Shown: positions 24,301-36,484, counted from the stretch's first letter. The stretch is DNA of 64,000 bases from Thunnus maccoyii (GCF_910596095.1 NC_056538.1:21810501-21874500), one strand, 5' to 3'. Numbers and translations are program-made. Notes: generated by a model from the sequence alone, not told the origin.

Positions 24301-26542
24301 GATTCCACACCCTATTATGATATCATCAACTGGCAGAGAGGCACAGGTGGTAACATTGAGTTTGTCAACTTGGGGTTGTTTGATAGAACCAAGCCTGCCG
24401 GAGAGGAGCTGGTGATCCAGGAGGACAGGATAGTGTGGGCAGGTCATCAGAATGAGGCAAGCTGCTCACACTGTGTTTTTACCTTCATCACATACCAACA
24501 TTGCTGAAGCTCTGTAGTTTGAGGTGGAGGCAAGTCAAGTGCAAGGGACAAGCTGGCCATGAGTTTGTTTGCATGTATAATAGAGATGCAAACACCCATC
24601 ATATGACCCGTCTTGTGTTTTAATGCGTCCTGATGTATTCCTATGGCTAAATTCTTATAAAATATAAGCTAAGATGTTAGTAATGTTTCATTTGTATGCT
24701 GACTGTATTCAAATGAAACACTGCATTCCAAACACACAGGCACAAAAGCATGCTTTCATGTTATGGCCATTTTTTGAAACAGTAATGGGTGAATATTCTG
24801 CAGCCACAATTGTTCCCATTATTATTATGTTACATGCATTTTATATAAATTTCATAGAGCTATTTGTTGTTTAATTGAATGACAGATTGTTACATAGCTT
24901 ATAAAAAAAATAATTTTAACCAGCCCTGAGTGTGAAAATCTCTGCTAAGCTTCTCCGCCATTCTCTTGCTGGGTGCATTTTCTGACTAAAGCATTCAGGA
25001 ACATGTATAGGCCACAACGAATTATTATTTTTACTGTGTATTAACCAGCTGTGGATTGTTTGGTCTATAAAATGTCAGAAAATAGAAAAATGCACATCAC
25101 AACTTCCTAGAATCTAAAGTTTGTTATATCCAAAATGCAGACATTGAATTTACAGAGAGGTAAAACAGAGAAAACCAGCAAATCATCACATTTTAGAAGC
25201 TGGAACCTGGAAATATTGATGTTTTTCATGATAAATGGCTTGAAAAATATGTTTTCTTTTTTTCTGTCAATAGACTAATAAATTATTGTAAATAACTAAT
25301 AATTAAAATAACTAATCATTTTGGCACACTAATTTGACACTGCAGAGCTGAAAGACACTATTGTCTGTGTGCTCCTTAGGTGCCGGTGTCTGTATGCAGT
25401 GCCAGCTGTCTTCCAGGGTCCCGGAAGGCTGTCCGTCGTGGGGAGCCTGTCTGCTGCTTTGACTGTGTACCATGTGACAGTGGCAAAATTAGCAATCAGA
25501 CAAGTGAGCTTTCAACCAAGCAATAAAGATAACAATTAATATCTAATATATTTTATTGCAATCAGGTGATATTTGAATATGGAATTGTTTTAAATAAACT
25601 ATTCCTTTGTATTTCTTTTAAACATTTTCTTACTCTTTAGATTCCATAGAGTGCACATTTTGTCCTGAAGACTTCTGGTCAAACAAAGACAGAACAGCCT
25701 GCATCCCAAAGAAAGTGGAGTTCTTGGCCTATGATTCCTTGGGTATAGCCCTAACAGTGATCTCTGTTGTGGGTGCCTGCCTTACTATAGCGGTCCTTGC
25801 AGTCTTCTTCCATCACAGAAACACAGCCATAGTCCGTGTGAATAACTCTGAACTCAGCTTCTTCATCCTGTTTGCGCTGACTCTGTGTTTCCTGTGTTCT
25901 CTTGTGTTCATTGGAGAGCCAACAGCTTGGTCCTGCATGCTGCGCCACACAGCCTTCAGCATCACATTTTCACTTTGCATCTCCTGCATACTGGGGAAGA
26001 CTCTGGTGGTGTTGGCTGCTTTCACTGCCACCAGGCCAGGAAACAACATTATGAAGTGGCTGGGGCCCAAACAACAGAGGGCCATTATCTTTAGCTGCAC
26101 TCTGATTCAGGTGATTATTTGTGCTGCCTGGCTCATTGATGCTCCCCCTTACCCATCCCGAAATACACAATATGAACGTTCAAAAATCATACTGGAGTGT
26201 AGTGTGGGCTCTAGCCTTGCATTCTGGTGCGTTCTGGGATATATTGGTCTGCAGGCCTGTCTGTGCTTCATTCTGGCCTTTCTAGCCCGAAAGTTGCCGG
26301 GGAACTTCAATGAGGCCAAGTTTATCACTTTCAGCATGTTGATCTTCTGTGCTGTGTGGCTGGCATTCATCCCTGCGTATATCAGCTCTCCTGGAAATTA
26401 TGCAGATGCAGTGGAGTCATTTGCCATTCTGGCCTCCAGCTTTGGGTTGTTGTTCTGTCTGTTCGCCCCAAAGTGTTATATTATTTTACTGAAGCCTGAA
26501 AAGAATACAAAACAGCATCTAATGGGAAAAGAAAAGAAGTGA
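21301..26542 (+). CDS. Gene D, OlfC/V2R-like chemosensory receptor (type 2), 870 aa
   Basis: Exons: 21301-21560, 22249-22537, 22637-22723, 23132-23323, 23621-24154, 24232-24456, 25380-25503, 25641-26542; the frame is open to TGA. The protein has a signal peptide (first about 38 residues), a Venus-flytrap domain to about residue 529 with GDTDYG and SEAW (Glu316), a nine-cysteine linker and a 7TM domain with [13 protein letters not shown]. It shares only moderate identity with type 1 and has its own intron set: the large ligand-domain exon is cut into 87, 192 and 534 bp. The intron after 24456 has a GC donor (GAG|GCAAGC) and a CCTTAG acceptor; only this donor keeps the phase and gives the expected HQNE-VPVSVC junction. 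Two ATGs (21301, 21313) precede the signal peptide and either may be used. AATAAA lies at about 26776. Confidence 0.92.
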
Positions 26543-27190
26543 TATGCCTGAAGTTAACCTTGTAAAAGTGATTTTCTATTCAATGTGTAATGTTTAAAGA
26601 TAAATGTTTCAATGTTAAATTAAGTGTGATTAGGTCACATTTGTATAGACTGGACAGTGACTGTTGTATACAACTGATATTGCAGCATTACAAATGTAGT
26701 GCAGTGGTACAGGGAGTAAATAAGTATATATGCAAGGACCATATCACTCTAGTGTACTAATACATATTTTAAAGAAATAAAGATATGAAGTGTTCAGTAT
26801 TCTTTGAAGATTCTGAGGCTGAGTTTGTTGGGAAAAGACTTTCTGCTGATCTTCTGCCCTGCTACAACTATGAGCTCCAATCCAAAGTTAATGAGTTTAG
26901 AGTTTTACACACTAGACAGGAAAATCAGCAGTAATTTAATAATAATTATTAGCTTACAGTTTATAATCAGTATTAATTACTGATTACATACTGTGAGCTA
27001 TTGTAATGTAACATGTTCAGGCTTTTGTCCTGAGGGAACCTAAAACAAATTGTGTATAGTGAAATGCAAGGGGAGGGACAGGCATGGGGAATGTGTATGA
27101 AAAAAATGTGGAAAAAAAACAGTTTTCCAGCCCGTTCCTTTAACTGCAGACTTAACTATTAATAAGACATGAACATCATCAATAACTCAT
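26543..27190. other. 3' flank of gene D
   Basis: It is homologous to 36059-36484 downstream of gene E up to about 27025 (the shared end phrase is AACATGTTCAGGCT). The D/E duplicated unit therefore ends there. From about 27030 the sequence is different and leads into a type 1 receptor relic. Confidence 0.6.
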
Positions 27191-27211
27191 CAATAACCCT
27201 GCAATGCACAG

Positions 27212-27745
27212 GTGGTGAAGCAGAATGTTACAAGCCACCAGTGGATTGCAAGTGAAGCCTGGACAGCAACTACTGCGCTCCAGTCCCACGACCTCATGCC
27301 ATGCCTGGGCGGCACACTGAGCATCGCCATTCATCGAGGAGAAATACCAGGCCTTTCAGAATACATCCTGACCTGCACTAGAACAACACCTGTGAAAATA
27401 ACATAGTGATGGCCTTTTTCTTTATCTCACTGCCTGATCAGAACTGACTTGTCACATTATCATCATTATTCTAATCTTGGTTTTCTTGCCGCAAGTGAGG
27501 CAGTTTTGGGAGTACATATTTCAATGTAGATTTGCGCCACCTCCAGCACTATGCACTGGACAGGATAGTCTAGAGAATGTGGAGACTGACATTTGGATGT
27601 GTCTAACCTCAGGCCCGAGTACATTATTTACAAGCCCGTGTATGCTCTGGCGTATGCCCTTGATGACATGCTGCACTGTGTGCCAGGGAGAGGGCCTTTC
27701 AGCAGGCACAGCTGTGGCAGTTTGCAAAAATTGGAGCCATGGCAG
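27212..27745 (+). pseudogene. Relic of a type 1 OlfC receptor, two ligand-domain exons
   Basis: Pseudo-exon 27212-27405 corresponds to type 1 exon 5. It keeps the CACAG acceptor and reads [17 protein letters not shown], but a deletion after EIPGL shifts the frame. Pseudo-exon 27495-27745 corresponds to exon 6: [18 protein letters not shown] is followed by a small deletion and a frameshift, its acceptor AG|G has lost a base, and its donor has changed from GT to AT after GCCATGGCAG. No other exons of this gene were found in the surrounding 3 kb. It shows that a type 1 gene once stood between the two type 2 genes. Confidence 0.85.
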
Positions 27746-28115
27746 ATGTGATAACAACTTACAATTCACCTGTTTATGCTGCCTGGTGGTCTCCTCCCAG
27801 TTGGATGTGCCCTCCACTTAGAGGTGTGCAGGAGGCATCCTAATCCAATGCTCAAACCACTTCGTCTGGCTCCTTTCAATGCGAAGGAGCAGCCACCACT
27901 AGAGAGGTGATGTTCCACGATCCTAGAGCCAGTCATCATAGCTTGGGGTCAGCATGCCAAGGCCAATCAGGCCTAGCCACTAGACGCTCTTCAGTGAGCT
28001 CCCCTCAGGAACAAAGACACTGTTTGATAAGGGTTTTGAACTTGCTCAATCAGACCTGACAACACAGGCCCCAGCGTCATGGGTGTAGGCAAACCCCTCC
28101 ACCACACTGAGTAAA
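27746..28115 (-). mobile_element. LINE 3' fragment, RTE-like family
   Basis: The phrases CCTCCCAGTTGGATGTGCCC, GGCTCCTTTCAATGCGAAGG and CAAACCCCTCCACCACACTG are those of the 3' region of the same LINE family seen at 2020-2995. It abuts the receptor relic and may have taken part in its decay. Confidence 0.45.
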
Positions 28116-29472
28116 AGCAATATAGAAAAAAAAATTAAGTGTTGATGGATGAGGTTTAGGTTTCCCAAGAAGTGGCTGGACTAAAGGTAAAAGTATACCT
28201 GGCCATAAAACTGTTTAGAATTGATTAAAAAAAACAACACTCACCATATAAATCTCAGTGTTCACCTGTTTCTCATGTGGCTGCAGGTACAGATCCTGAA
28301 GCTGTGTTAAAGCTCACTTTTTGCCCCAAAGGACTCATTTCAGTGACGCCCTGGACTAATATGTCTGTATACTGAGAACTGTAAAATTCTGTATTTATAT
28401 TTTCCTTTCTTTTAGACTGTTTGGTGTTTACATGTGCACATTGTAAAATATCAACAGTAAATATTGTTAAAAACGAGATTACAGAATTATGTTGCTGTTG
28501 CATCTTTCTAGTGCCTCTAGAAACTGAAGAGACACTCCTTAGTTTTGTTGTACAGGACTGCCGAAAAGCATTCCCAAATCCCCATCCCAGGTCAGAGACA
28601 GGAGCTAAAACTGCCTGTTTAAGACAGAGGCTGAACTGAGGGGCATGAAGAGCATATATAAGTTAAATGAGTTTTTTTAGACTGTAAGTCATGTAAAGAT
28701 ATTCCAGCAAAGCCAAATATGGATCTGGAAATTTGCTCAATATGTCCCCTTTAAATGACTGGAGGCTAACAAAGACATGAGGTTTTAAGTTATTCTTTAA
28801 AGATTTTTATAGTTGGACATATTAAAGAAGAAGTCACAGGTTTTATCTTGTTAATACTCCAGTCTACATCTCATCACACTTAAAGTGTAATAAAAATCAT
28901 TTTATACTACTTCCAGATTATCAGATAAAAGCAAATAATTGAAACCTAAAAACTCAGCTGCTGCAATTGATCATACATGACAGGAGTTTGCAAACATTGT
29001 GATAGTTTTGCAATATAACTAGCTTATCTGTTTTATTGCACTGTATGTAATATGCTATGATTGAGCTCCCTCATTCTGCATCAAACTCTTTTTAACCCTT
29101 TTTACTAGTTTTTATTCATACTATTATTATATTGATATTATTCAGACAGAAAATATAGAAAGACAGAAATTGGTACTATGCATTTTTGTTATGAACTTTA
29201 ATTTTATTTCTATGCTTATATTATAATTTCAGCACATGATGAATATTCATTTGCATTGTCAGAAATGTTTCCATATAACAGATTACATGGGAATTTTCAA
29301 AATAATATTTAAATTGAGAAAATATTAATGCACAAAAACTAGCAAAGTGAATATTTAAATCACTTTGTGGACTCAGGCTTTCGTGCTATGCAGCACCTGC
29401 ATTAGTGAACCTCAGGAGGCCAGGCCTACATTAACTGTCTCACCTAGTGTACAACATGGGTTATCTTTATGA
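28116..29472. other. Intergenic relic-E, no recognised gene
   Basis: AT-rich sequence with short open stretches on both strands, none with recognisable similarity. Nothing supportable is seen here. Confidence 0.5.
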
Positions 29473-30200
29473 GAGTCTAGTGCTCCCAAGAGACTCTCCA
29501 TAACCTGTTGTTCCCCTTCTCCTTTCCACAAAGTTAGGTTGTAAAAAACAGGCAATAAATGAAAAGTGCAAAAGCAATAATCGCCTATGAAGTTCTTCCC
29601 TACACGGTAACACGGTGTGCTGTCTCTGTGTTATGGGTGTATAAATAGGTAGAAGTATGTCTGCAATGAGGCAATGAGTTAAGTTTTAGCTCGGTAGTCA
29701 GCGCAGTCGTCTATGATCTGGGAGACTCCGGTTTGAGACCCGGTGTGGTGACCTCCTTTGTAAGGTAGTTTATTCATGAACACTTATTGTAACATTTTAA
29801 TTTTATAAAATTAAAAGCATCATAAAAACAAAAACAGGATTTTTAAGCCTCTTTCCACTTTTACTCGAATACAAATACAAATACAAATAATTTTGCTGCC
29901 TCAACAAATACAAATACAAATACAGATACAAATACTGGGCCCTCTGAACATACCTAGTCAGTAGCTCAGCTTTATCCCTGGGGAACAACTTCAGAAGTGT
30001 TGTCCAAACTAGGAAATGTGCGTCATGTAGCAGGTGGATGTGACTCCCCTCATTGAGACCTCCTGATAGACTAACAGCGGAGCAGAGGACAGAGACTGAG
30101 ATAGAGATGTAACTGACCTGTGCACTGGTATTTGACATGTTTTTTTTCTTCCCGAAAACAAATAATTTGTAAAATATTTGTATGAAACAAATATTCATAA
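29473..30200. mobile_element. Rearranged copy of the hAT-like repeat upstream of gene E
   Basis: 29473-29790 matches the right half of the element at 20247-20916 (GGACTCTCCATAACC-like start), while 29840-30200 carries the left half in inverted order, with repeated ATACAA units around 29873-29935. It belongs to the same repeat family as the copy upstream of gene D, but has been rearranged since the D/E duplication or inserted separately. Confidence 0.45.
29687..29750 (+). other. tRNA-promoter-like segment inside the repeat
   Basis: TAGCTCGGTAGTCAGCG resembles a tRNA A box and GGTTTGAGACC at 29730-29740 resembles a B box (consensus GGTTCRANNCC). The spacing is tRNA-like. The matching segment in the copy near 20769-20815 has lost the B box. 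It is likely a tRNA-derived module carried by a mobile repeat, not a functional tRNA gene. Confidence 0.4.
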
Positions 30201-30509
30201 AAAACAGTATTTGTTCTTTCTTTTTTTGTTGTTAATATGAACTATAGAAATACTGTCTGAATAGTGTTTCCATTCAAGCATTCCACTGAGCATAAACTGA
30301 TTGTTATAACTCTCATGAAGGCTGTAACATCTGCATTAGATTGCATTAGTTTTAGTTATGTATTCCTAATAAACTGGCAACTGAGATTGCATATCACAAG
30401 TTGAAGTGCTCATGGTTTTTACAAATATAATCATATTTTTTATGTATGGTAAAAAAAAAGGTCCTGTTACGTCATTTATCTTTGTCATTCAGTCTCCAAC
30501 AACCCACTT

Positions 30510-30601
30510 TAGTAAATTAGGCGTGGCTGCTGGGTTAGCGAGGGTTACAGGGGATACACTATATAACTTGTCTCATTCCCTGCTCTCTCTCTACCTGGGG
30601 G
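30510..30601 (+). promoter_or_regulatory. Proximal promoter of gene E (type 2)
   Basis: Nearly the same as gene D's: GGCGTGGCTGCTGGGTTAGC at about 30520 and TATATAA at 30560-30566, 42 bp before the ATG. Confidence 0.55.
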
Positions 30602-33600
30602 ATGTTTAGCAATATGATTCCACTTGCCTTATTTCCCTTGATTTACTCTGTCTGGGTCCTCACTTTAACTTATGCCCCAATTTCCATCTTCACCTCTCTA
30701 TCCCCATCTGCAGCCAAAGTGTGCACTCTTCAAAACAGCTTTGAGCCAGGCTTTGTGGCAGAGGGTGACTATGTTATCGGGGGAATCTTCCCCCTTCACT
30801 ATATCCAGGAGATGCCAGACCTCAACTGCACCTACAGACCACTGCCAGTGAAATGCTATGGGTGAGTTTAATAGGTTTGAATTTAACTTACTATATTCAG
30901 CTGGATGCTGTGTGATTTTGTCTCAAAAAACATGTTGTGACATTTTTATTCTATCAAATGGATTATGAGTCCTTATACAAACAAACTCTAAAAACTCTGG
31001 ACAAAAAGCTAATGCATTTCCGTCACTGTAGGGTACTGGAGAAATACAATTTACCAGCCTTGAGAATTTTAGATTATTCTCAAATTTGTGCCTAGTTTAT
31101 AAAATTTTAAATGGTTTGGCTCCTCCTCCACTATGTGACTTTGTGTACACTCACTTAGTAAGCTCTATTAGATCCTCCAGAATATCCTCTATACAAGATT
31201 GTACCATACCATTTCGTCGCACTGCATTTGAACAGTCAGCTTTCTCTGTGAACACCACAACTCAGTGGAATGCCCTACCTGATGATATGAAGAACTGCAG
31301 TTCAATCAATACATTCAAGGCCAAATTAAAAAATCTACTAAAGACCAGCTCTGTGGCCACTGAGTCTAAACTTCATCTATGGTCTTCTTATTAGCGCAGG
31401 TAGTCTTGCTTTTAATTCGACAAGTTTACATTATTCATTTCTAATTGACATTGTGGTTGTCTGTAATTCCCAAATCATTTCTAAATAATTTCCAAAATGT
31501 TTCCTGAAAATTACTGCATGTGCTCCAAAAAACCAATCAGAGAAAAGACATTAAATTATTATTCATTTTTCATTTAAAAACATATTTTCTGAGACAGTTG
31601 TCAATCATTGGAAATGTTATTCATTTATGCTGAATTTGTATGTATGTTTGTATACAAATTTTACATTTTGCATGTTTAGCTGGCGTGGTGATGGAAATTG
31701 TTGGATAATTAGGAACCTGAAAAATAAAAATCAATGTGTGTGTGGTGTGTGCATATGTGTCTGCTGAGGTGCAGCTTTGATCCTAGGGCTTTCCGCTGGG
31801 CTCAGACTATGAGGCTGGCAGTGGAGGAGATAAACCAGAATATGGAGCTGTTGCCCAATTACACCCTTGGCTACAAAATCCTTGATTCATGTGCACATCC
31901 GCTGACCGGCCAGAGGGCTGCTCTGGCTGTGTTGAACGGTTTGAGCGAGGACCACTCTCCCATGTGCAGAGGTGCCTCTCCACTCCTTGCTGTGATCGGG
32001 GATTCTGGTTCTGCCCAGTCCATCGTGATATCAAGAATGCTGCAGCCGTTCAGAATCCCAATGGTTAGTTAGGGTGATTATGTTCTGTTATAATACCCCA
32101 AAAACATGTGTTCTCAAAATATTACCCTTTAATCTGTTCTTTATTATCCCTTTGTAACCCAGATCAGCTACTTCTCAACATGTTCATGTTTCGCTGACAG
32201 AATAAAATATCCCAACTTCTTCAGAGTAATCCCTAATGATGACTATCAGGTGAGGGTTTGGCTTTTAGATTATAAGGGTTTTGATGATTTTCAGTGCTGC
32301 ATCAATATGAAGACATTTTTGAAAACATCATATGTTTCTATGATGATGTCCAGTATTGTCCTGTGAAAACCTTGTGGCTCTTAAACTCAAGTTAAAACAA
32401 TTCTTTACTAACACGAATGCTGTGTTTTTATCTGGATGGCAAATGATTGTAAAATTATTTCAACCAACAGAGATGCAGATTACCACCAAAAATAGTTTTA
32501 CAAAGCTTTCACCTGGCAGTGATGATATATTATATTATTTTGCAGTGCTAGACAAAACCAAGAGCCAGTACATATTTAAAAAAAAAAAAAAAATTAAAAA
32601 AATTAATGGTTTGTTTGATATCAGTTTACTTTGTTTTATTTTGTTTTGTTTCCTGATCCTAGGTGAAGGCCATTGCCCAGCTGCTGGTCCGCTTCAACTG
32701 GACTTGGGTGGGGCTGGTGCGAGGGGACACTGATTATGGGCGCTTTGCTATGCGAGGTTTACTGAGAGAACTACAGAGAACCAAAGTGTGTGTAGCATAC
32801 CAAGAAATGATCCCTCTGCGCTACGATCGCCAGAGGGTTCAGGAGATCTTGCAGGTAGACACAAATACACACTAAATTTGAGTGTTACAGACAAAAGAGA
32901 GTTTTTATTTTACCTCAAGACATCTTATAGTAGACGCTGATGACAAATCAATCCCATTAAAGCCCCTGTGTGAATAGTGTTTACGTGATTATAGCATGTT
33001 TTAAGTGATTTTGATGGTATGAGCTGTCTGTAAAATGAGACAATCTTGGGTTAGGTTTGACTAGACTTAGTTTTAACCTGCTTTCTTTTGCTTCTTTTTC
33101 TTTTCTCTCTTCCTTGTGAAAATTAATTATCTGTAAAGGTAATGCGTAGCTCCTTGGCAAAAGTGGTGGTGCTCTTTTCAACCGAGGGGGAGATGACACC
33201 TTTCTTGAGGGACTACATGACGCAGAACATTACTGGAATCCAGTGGGTGGCTAGCGAGGCCTGGGTCACAGCATCTGTCTTTACAGGGAGCGAGTATTAC
33301 CCCTACCTGGAGGGCACTATTGGGTTTGGCATTAGAAAAGGTCATATCTCCAAACTCGGTGACTACCTGCTGACAGTAAACCCTCAGATGTATCCCAATA
33401 ATCCACTGGTGCAGGAGCTGTGGGAGGCTCTGTACGGTTGCAGTCCTTCTCTGTCCTCTAGTTCCCGGTTGCCTCCCTGCTCAGGGCAGGAGTCCCTGTT
33501 GGATCAGCATTCAGCTTACATGAATACATCCAGTCTTAGAGTTGCCTATAATGTCTATAAGGCTGTATATGCAATTGCTCATTCCCTGCACAACCTACTA

Positions 33601-36058
33601 CTCTGTCAACCAGACCAAGGGCCTTTCCTCAACAACTCATGTGCACAAAGCAACAACATACAACCCTGGCAGGTATTGTCTAGTATTCTTATTGATTATT
33701 GCACTGTAAATCTTGCTTGAGTATTTCATATTATTTATTGTCTTTCAAGCTCCAACACTACCTCCAGGAAGTGACGTTCAGCATTGCTGGGGAGGAGGTG
33801 AACTTTGACCTGAAGGGTGATTCCACACCCTATTATGATATCATCAACTGGCAGAGAGGCACAGGTGGTAACATTGAGTTTGTCAACGTGGGGTTGTTTG
33901 ATAGAACAAAGCCTGCCGGAGAGGAGCTGGTGATCCAGGAGGACAGGATAGTGTGGGCAGGTCATCAGAATGAGGCAAGCTGCTCATACTGTGTTTTTAC
34001 CTTCATCACATACCAACATTGCTGAAGCTCTGTAGTTTGAGGTGGAGGCAAGTCAAGTGCAAGGGACAAGCTGGCCATGAGTTTGTTTGCATGTATAATA
34101 GAGATGCAAACACCCATCATATGACCCGTCTTGTGTTTTAATGCGTCCTGATGTATTCCTATGGCTAAATTCTTATAAAATATAAGCTAAGATGTTAGTA
34201 ATGTTTCATTTGTATGCTGACTGTATTCAAATGAAACATTGCATTCCAAACACACAGGCACAAAAGCATGCTTTCATGTTATGGCCATTTTTTGAAACAG
34301 CAATGGGTGAATATTCTGCAGCCACAATTGTTCCCATTATTGTTATGTTACATGCATTTTATATAAATGTCATAGAGCTATTTGTTGTTTAATTGAATGA
34401 CAGATTGTTACATAGCTTATAAAAAAAATAATTTTAACCAGCCCTGAGTGTGAAAATCTCTGTTAAGCTTCTCCGCCATTCTCTTGCTGGGTGCATTTTC
34501 TGACTAAAGCATTCAGGAACATGTATAGGCCACAACTAATTATTATTTTTACTGTGTATTAACCAGCTGTGGATTGTTTGGTCTATAAAATGTCAGAAAA
34601 TGGAAAAATGCACATCACAACCTCCTAGAATCTAAAGTTTGTTATATCCAAAATTCAGACATTGAATTTACAGAGGTAAAACAGAGAAAACCAGCAAATC
34701 ATCACATTTTAGAAGCTGGAACCTGGAAATATTGATGTTTTTCATGATAAATGGCTTGAAAAATATGTTTTCTTTTTTTCTGTAAATAGACTAATAAATT
34801 ATTGTAAATAACTAATAATTAAAATAACTAATCATTTTGGCACACTAATTTGACACTGCAGAGCTGAAAGACACTATTGTCTGTGTGCTCCTTAGGTGCC
34901 GGTGTCTGTATGCAGTGCCAGCTGTCTTCCAGGGTCCCGGAAGGCTGTCCGTCGTGGGGAGCCTGTCTGCTGCTTTGACTGTGTACCATGTGACAGTGGC
35001 AAAATTAGCAATCAGACAAGTGAGCTTTCAACCAAGCAATAAAGATAACAATTAATATCTAATATATTTTATTGAAATCAGGTGATATTTGAATATGGAA
35101 TTGTTTTAAATAAACTATTCCTTTGTATTTCTTTTAAACATTTTCTTACTCTTTAGATTCCATAGAGTGCACATTTTGTCCTGAGGACTTCTGGTCAAAC
35201 AAAGACAGAACAGCCTGCATCCCAAAGAAAGTGGAGTTCTTGGCCTATGATTCCTTGGGTATAGCCCTAACAGTGATCTCTGTTGTGGGTGCCTGTCTTA
35301 CTATAGCGGTCCTTGCAGTCTTCTTCCATCACAGAAACACAGCCATAGTCCGTGTGAATAACTCTGAACTCAGCTTCTTCATCCTGTTTGCGCTGACTCT
35401 GTGTTTCCTGTGTTCTCTTGTGTTCATTGGAGAGCCAACAGCTTGGTCCTGCATGCTGCGCCACACAGCCTTCAGCATCACATTTTCACTTTGCATCTCC
35501 TGCATACTGGGGAAGACTCTGGTGGTGTTGGCTGCTTTCACTGCCACCAGGCCAGGAAACAACATTATGAAGTGGCTGGGGCCCAAACAGCAGAGGGCCA
35601 TTATCTTTAGCTGCACTCTGATTCAGGTGATTATTTGTGCTGCCTGGCTCATTGATGCTCCCCCTTACCCATCCCGAAATACACAATATGAACGTTCAAA
35701 AATCATACTTGAGTGTAGTGTGGGCTCTAGCCTTGCATTCTGGTGCGTTCTGGGATATATTGGTCTGCAGGCCTGTCTGTGCTTCATTCTGACCTTTCTA
35801 GCCCGAAAGTTGCCGGAGAAGTTCAATGAGGCCAAGTTTATCACCTTCAGCATGTTGATCTTCTGTGCTGTGTGGCTTGCATTCATCCCTGCTTATATCA
35901 GCTCTCCTGGAAATTATGCAGATGCAGTGGAGTCATTTGCCATTCTGGCCTCCAGCTTTGGCTTGTTGTCCTGTCTGTTCGCTCCAAAGTGTTATATTAT
36001 TTTACTGAAGCCTGAAAAGAATACAAAACAGCATCTAATGGGAAAAGAAAAGAAGTGA
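30602..36058 (+). CDS. Gene E, OlfC/V2R-like chemosensory receptor (type 2), 870 aa
   Basis: Exons: 30602-30861, 31775-32063, 32163-32249, 32663-32854, 33139-33672, 33750-33974, 34896-35019, 35157-36058; the frame is open to TGA. This is a recent tandem copy of gene D: every exon has the same length, introns align closely, and I count about 22 amino-acid differences in 870. The same GC donor (GAG|GCAAGC after 33974) is kept. Notable changes are YLGGTIG to YLEGTIG in the ligand domain, and LPGNFNEAK to LPEKFNEAK in the third intracellular loop. The Asn lost in the second is kept in every other receptor here and in CaSR. Eight of the differences lie in exon 1, mostly in the signal peptide. Intron 1 carries a LINE fragment that gene D lacks. 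AATAAA lies at about 36274. Confidence 0.92.
30953..31450 (+). mobile_element. LINE 3' fragment in intron 1 of gene E
   Basis: 31086-31394 reads [18 protein letters not shown], then [17 protein letters not shown] and [11 protein letters not shown]. This is the C-terminal tail typical of fish LINE reverse transcriptases. Intron 1 of gene D has about 170 bp of unrelated sequence at this position (21650-21820), so the insertion came with a loss, or D lost it. Confidence 0.65.
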
Positions 36059-36484
36059 TATCCCTGAAGCTAACCTTGTAAAAATGCATTTCTATTCAAT
36101 ATTCAATGATGTTTAAAAATAAATGTTGATTTAGTTCACATTTGTATAGACTGGACAGTGACAGTTGTATACAACTGATATTGCAGCATTACAAATGGAA
36201 ATAAAAAGGGAAATATATAGGTATATATACAATGACCTTATTACTCTAATGTACTCATAGATATTTTAAAAAAATAAACATATGAAGTGCTGAAAATTCT
36301 TTGAAGATTCTGAGACCCAGTTTGTTGGGAAAAGACTTTCTGTTGATCTTCTATCCTGCTACAACCATGAGCTCCATTTTTTATCAATTCAAAGTTAATT
36401 TTACACACTAGACAAGAAAATTTGTATTAATTTAATAATTAGTGATTACATAATGTGAGCTATTGTAATGCAACATGTTCAGGC
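36059..36484. other. 3' flank of gene E
   Basis: It matches the 3' flank of gene D (26543-27025) with several small deletions. The homology, and with it the duplicated unit, ends near 36484. Confidence 0.6.

Noticed and set aside
29803-30198. 131-codon minus-strand frame with LYLYLYLYL runs
   Set aside because: The pattern is the translation of repeated ATACAA units in a hAT-like repeat, not a protein gene.
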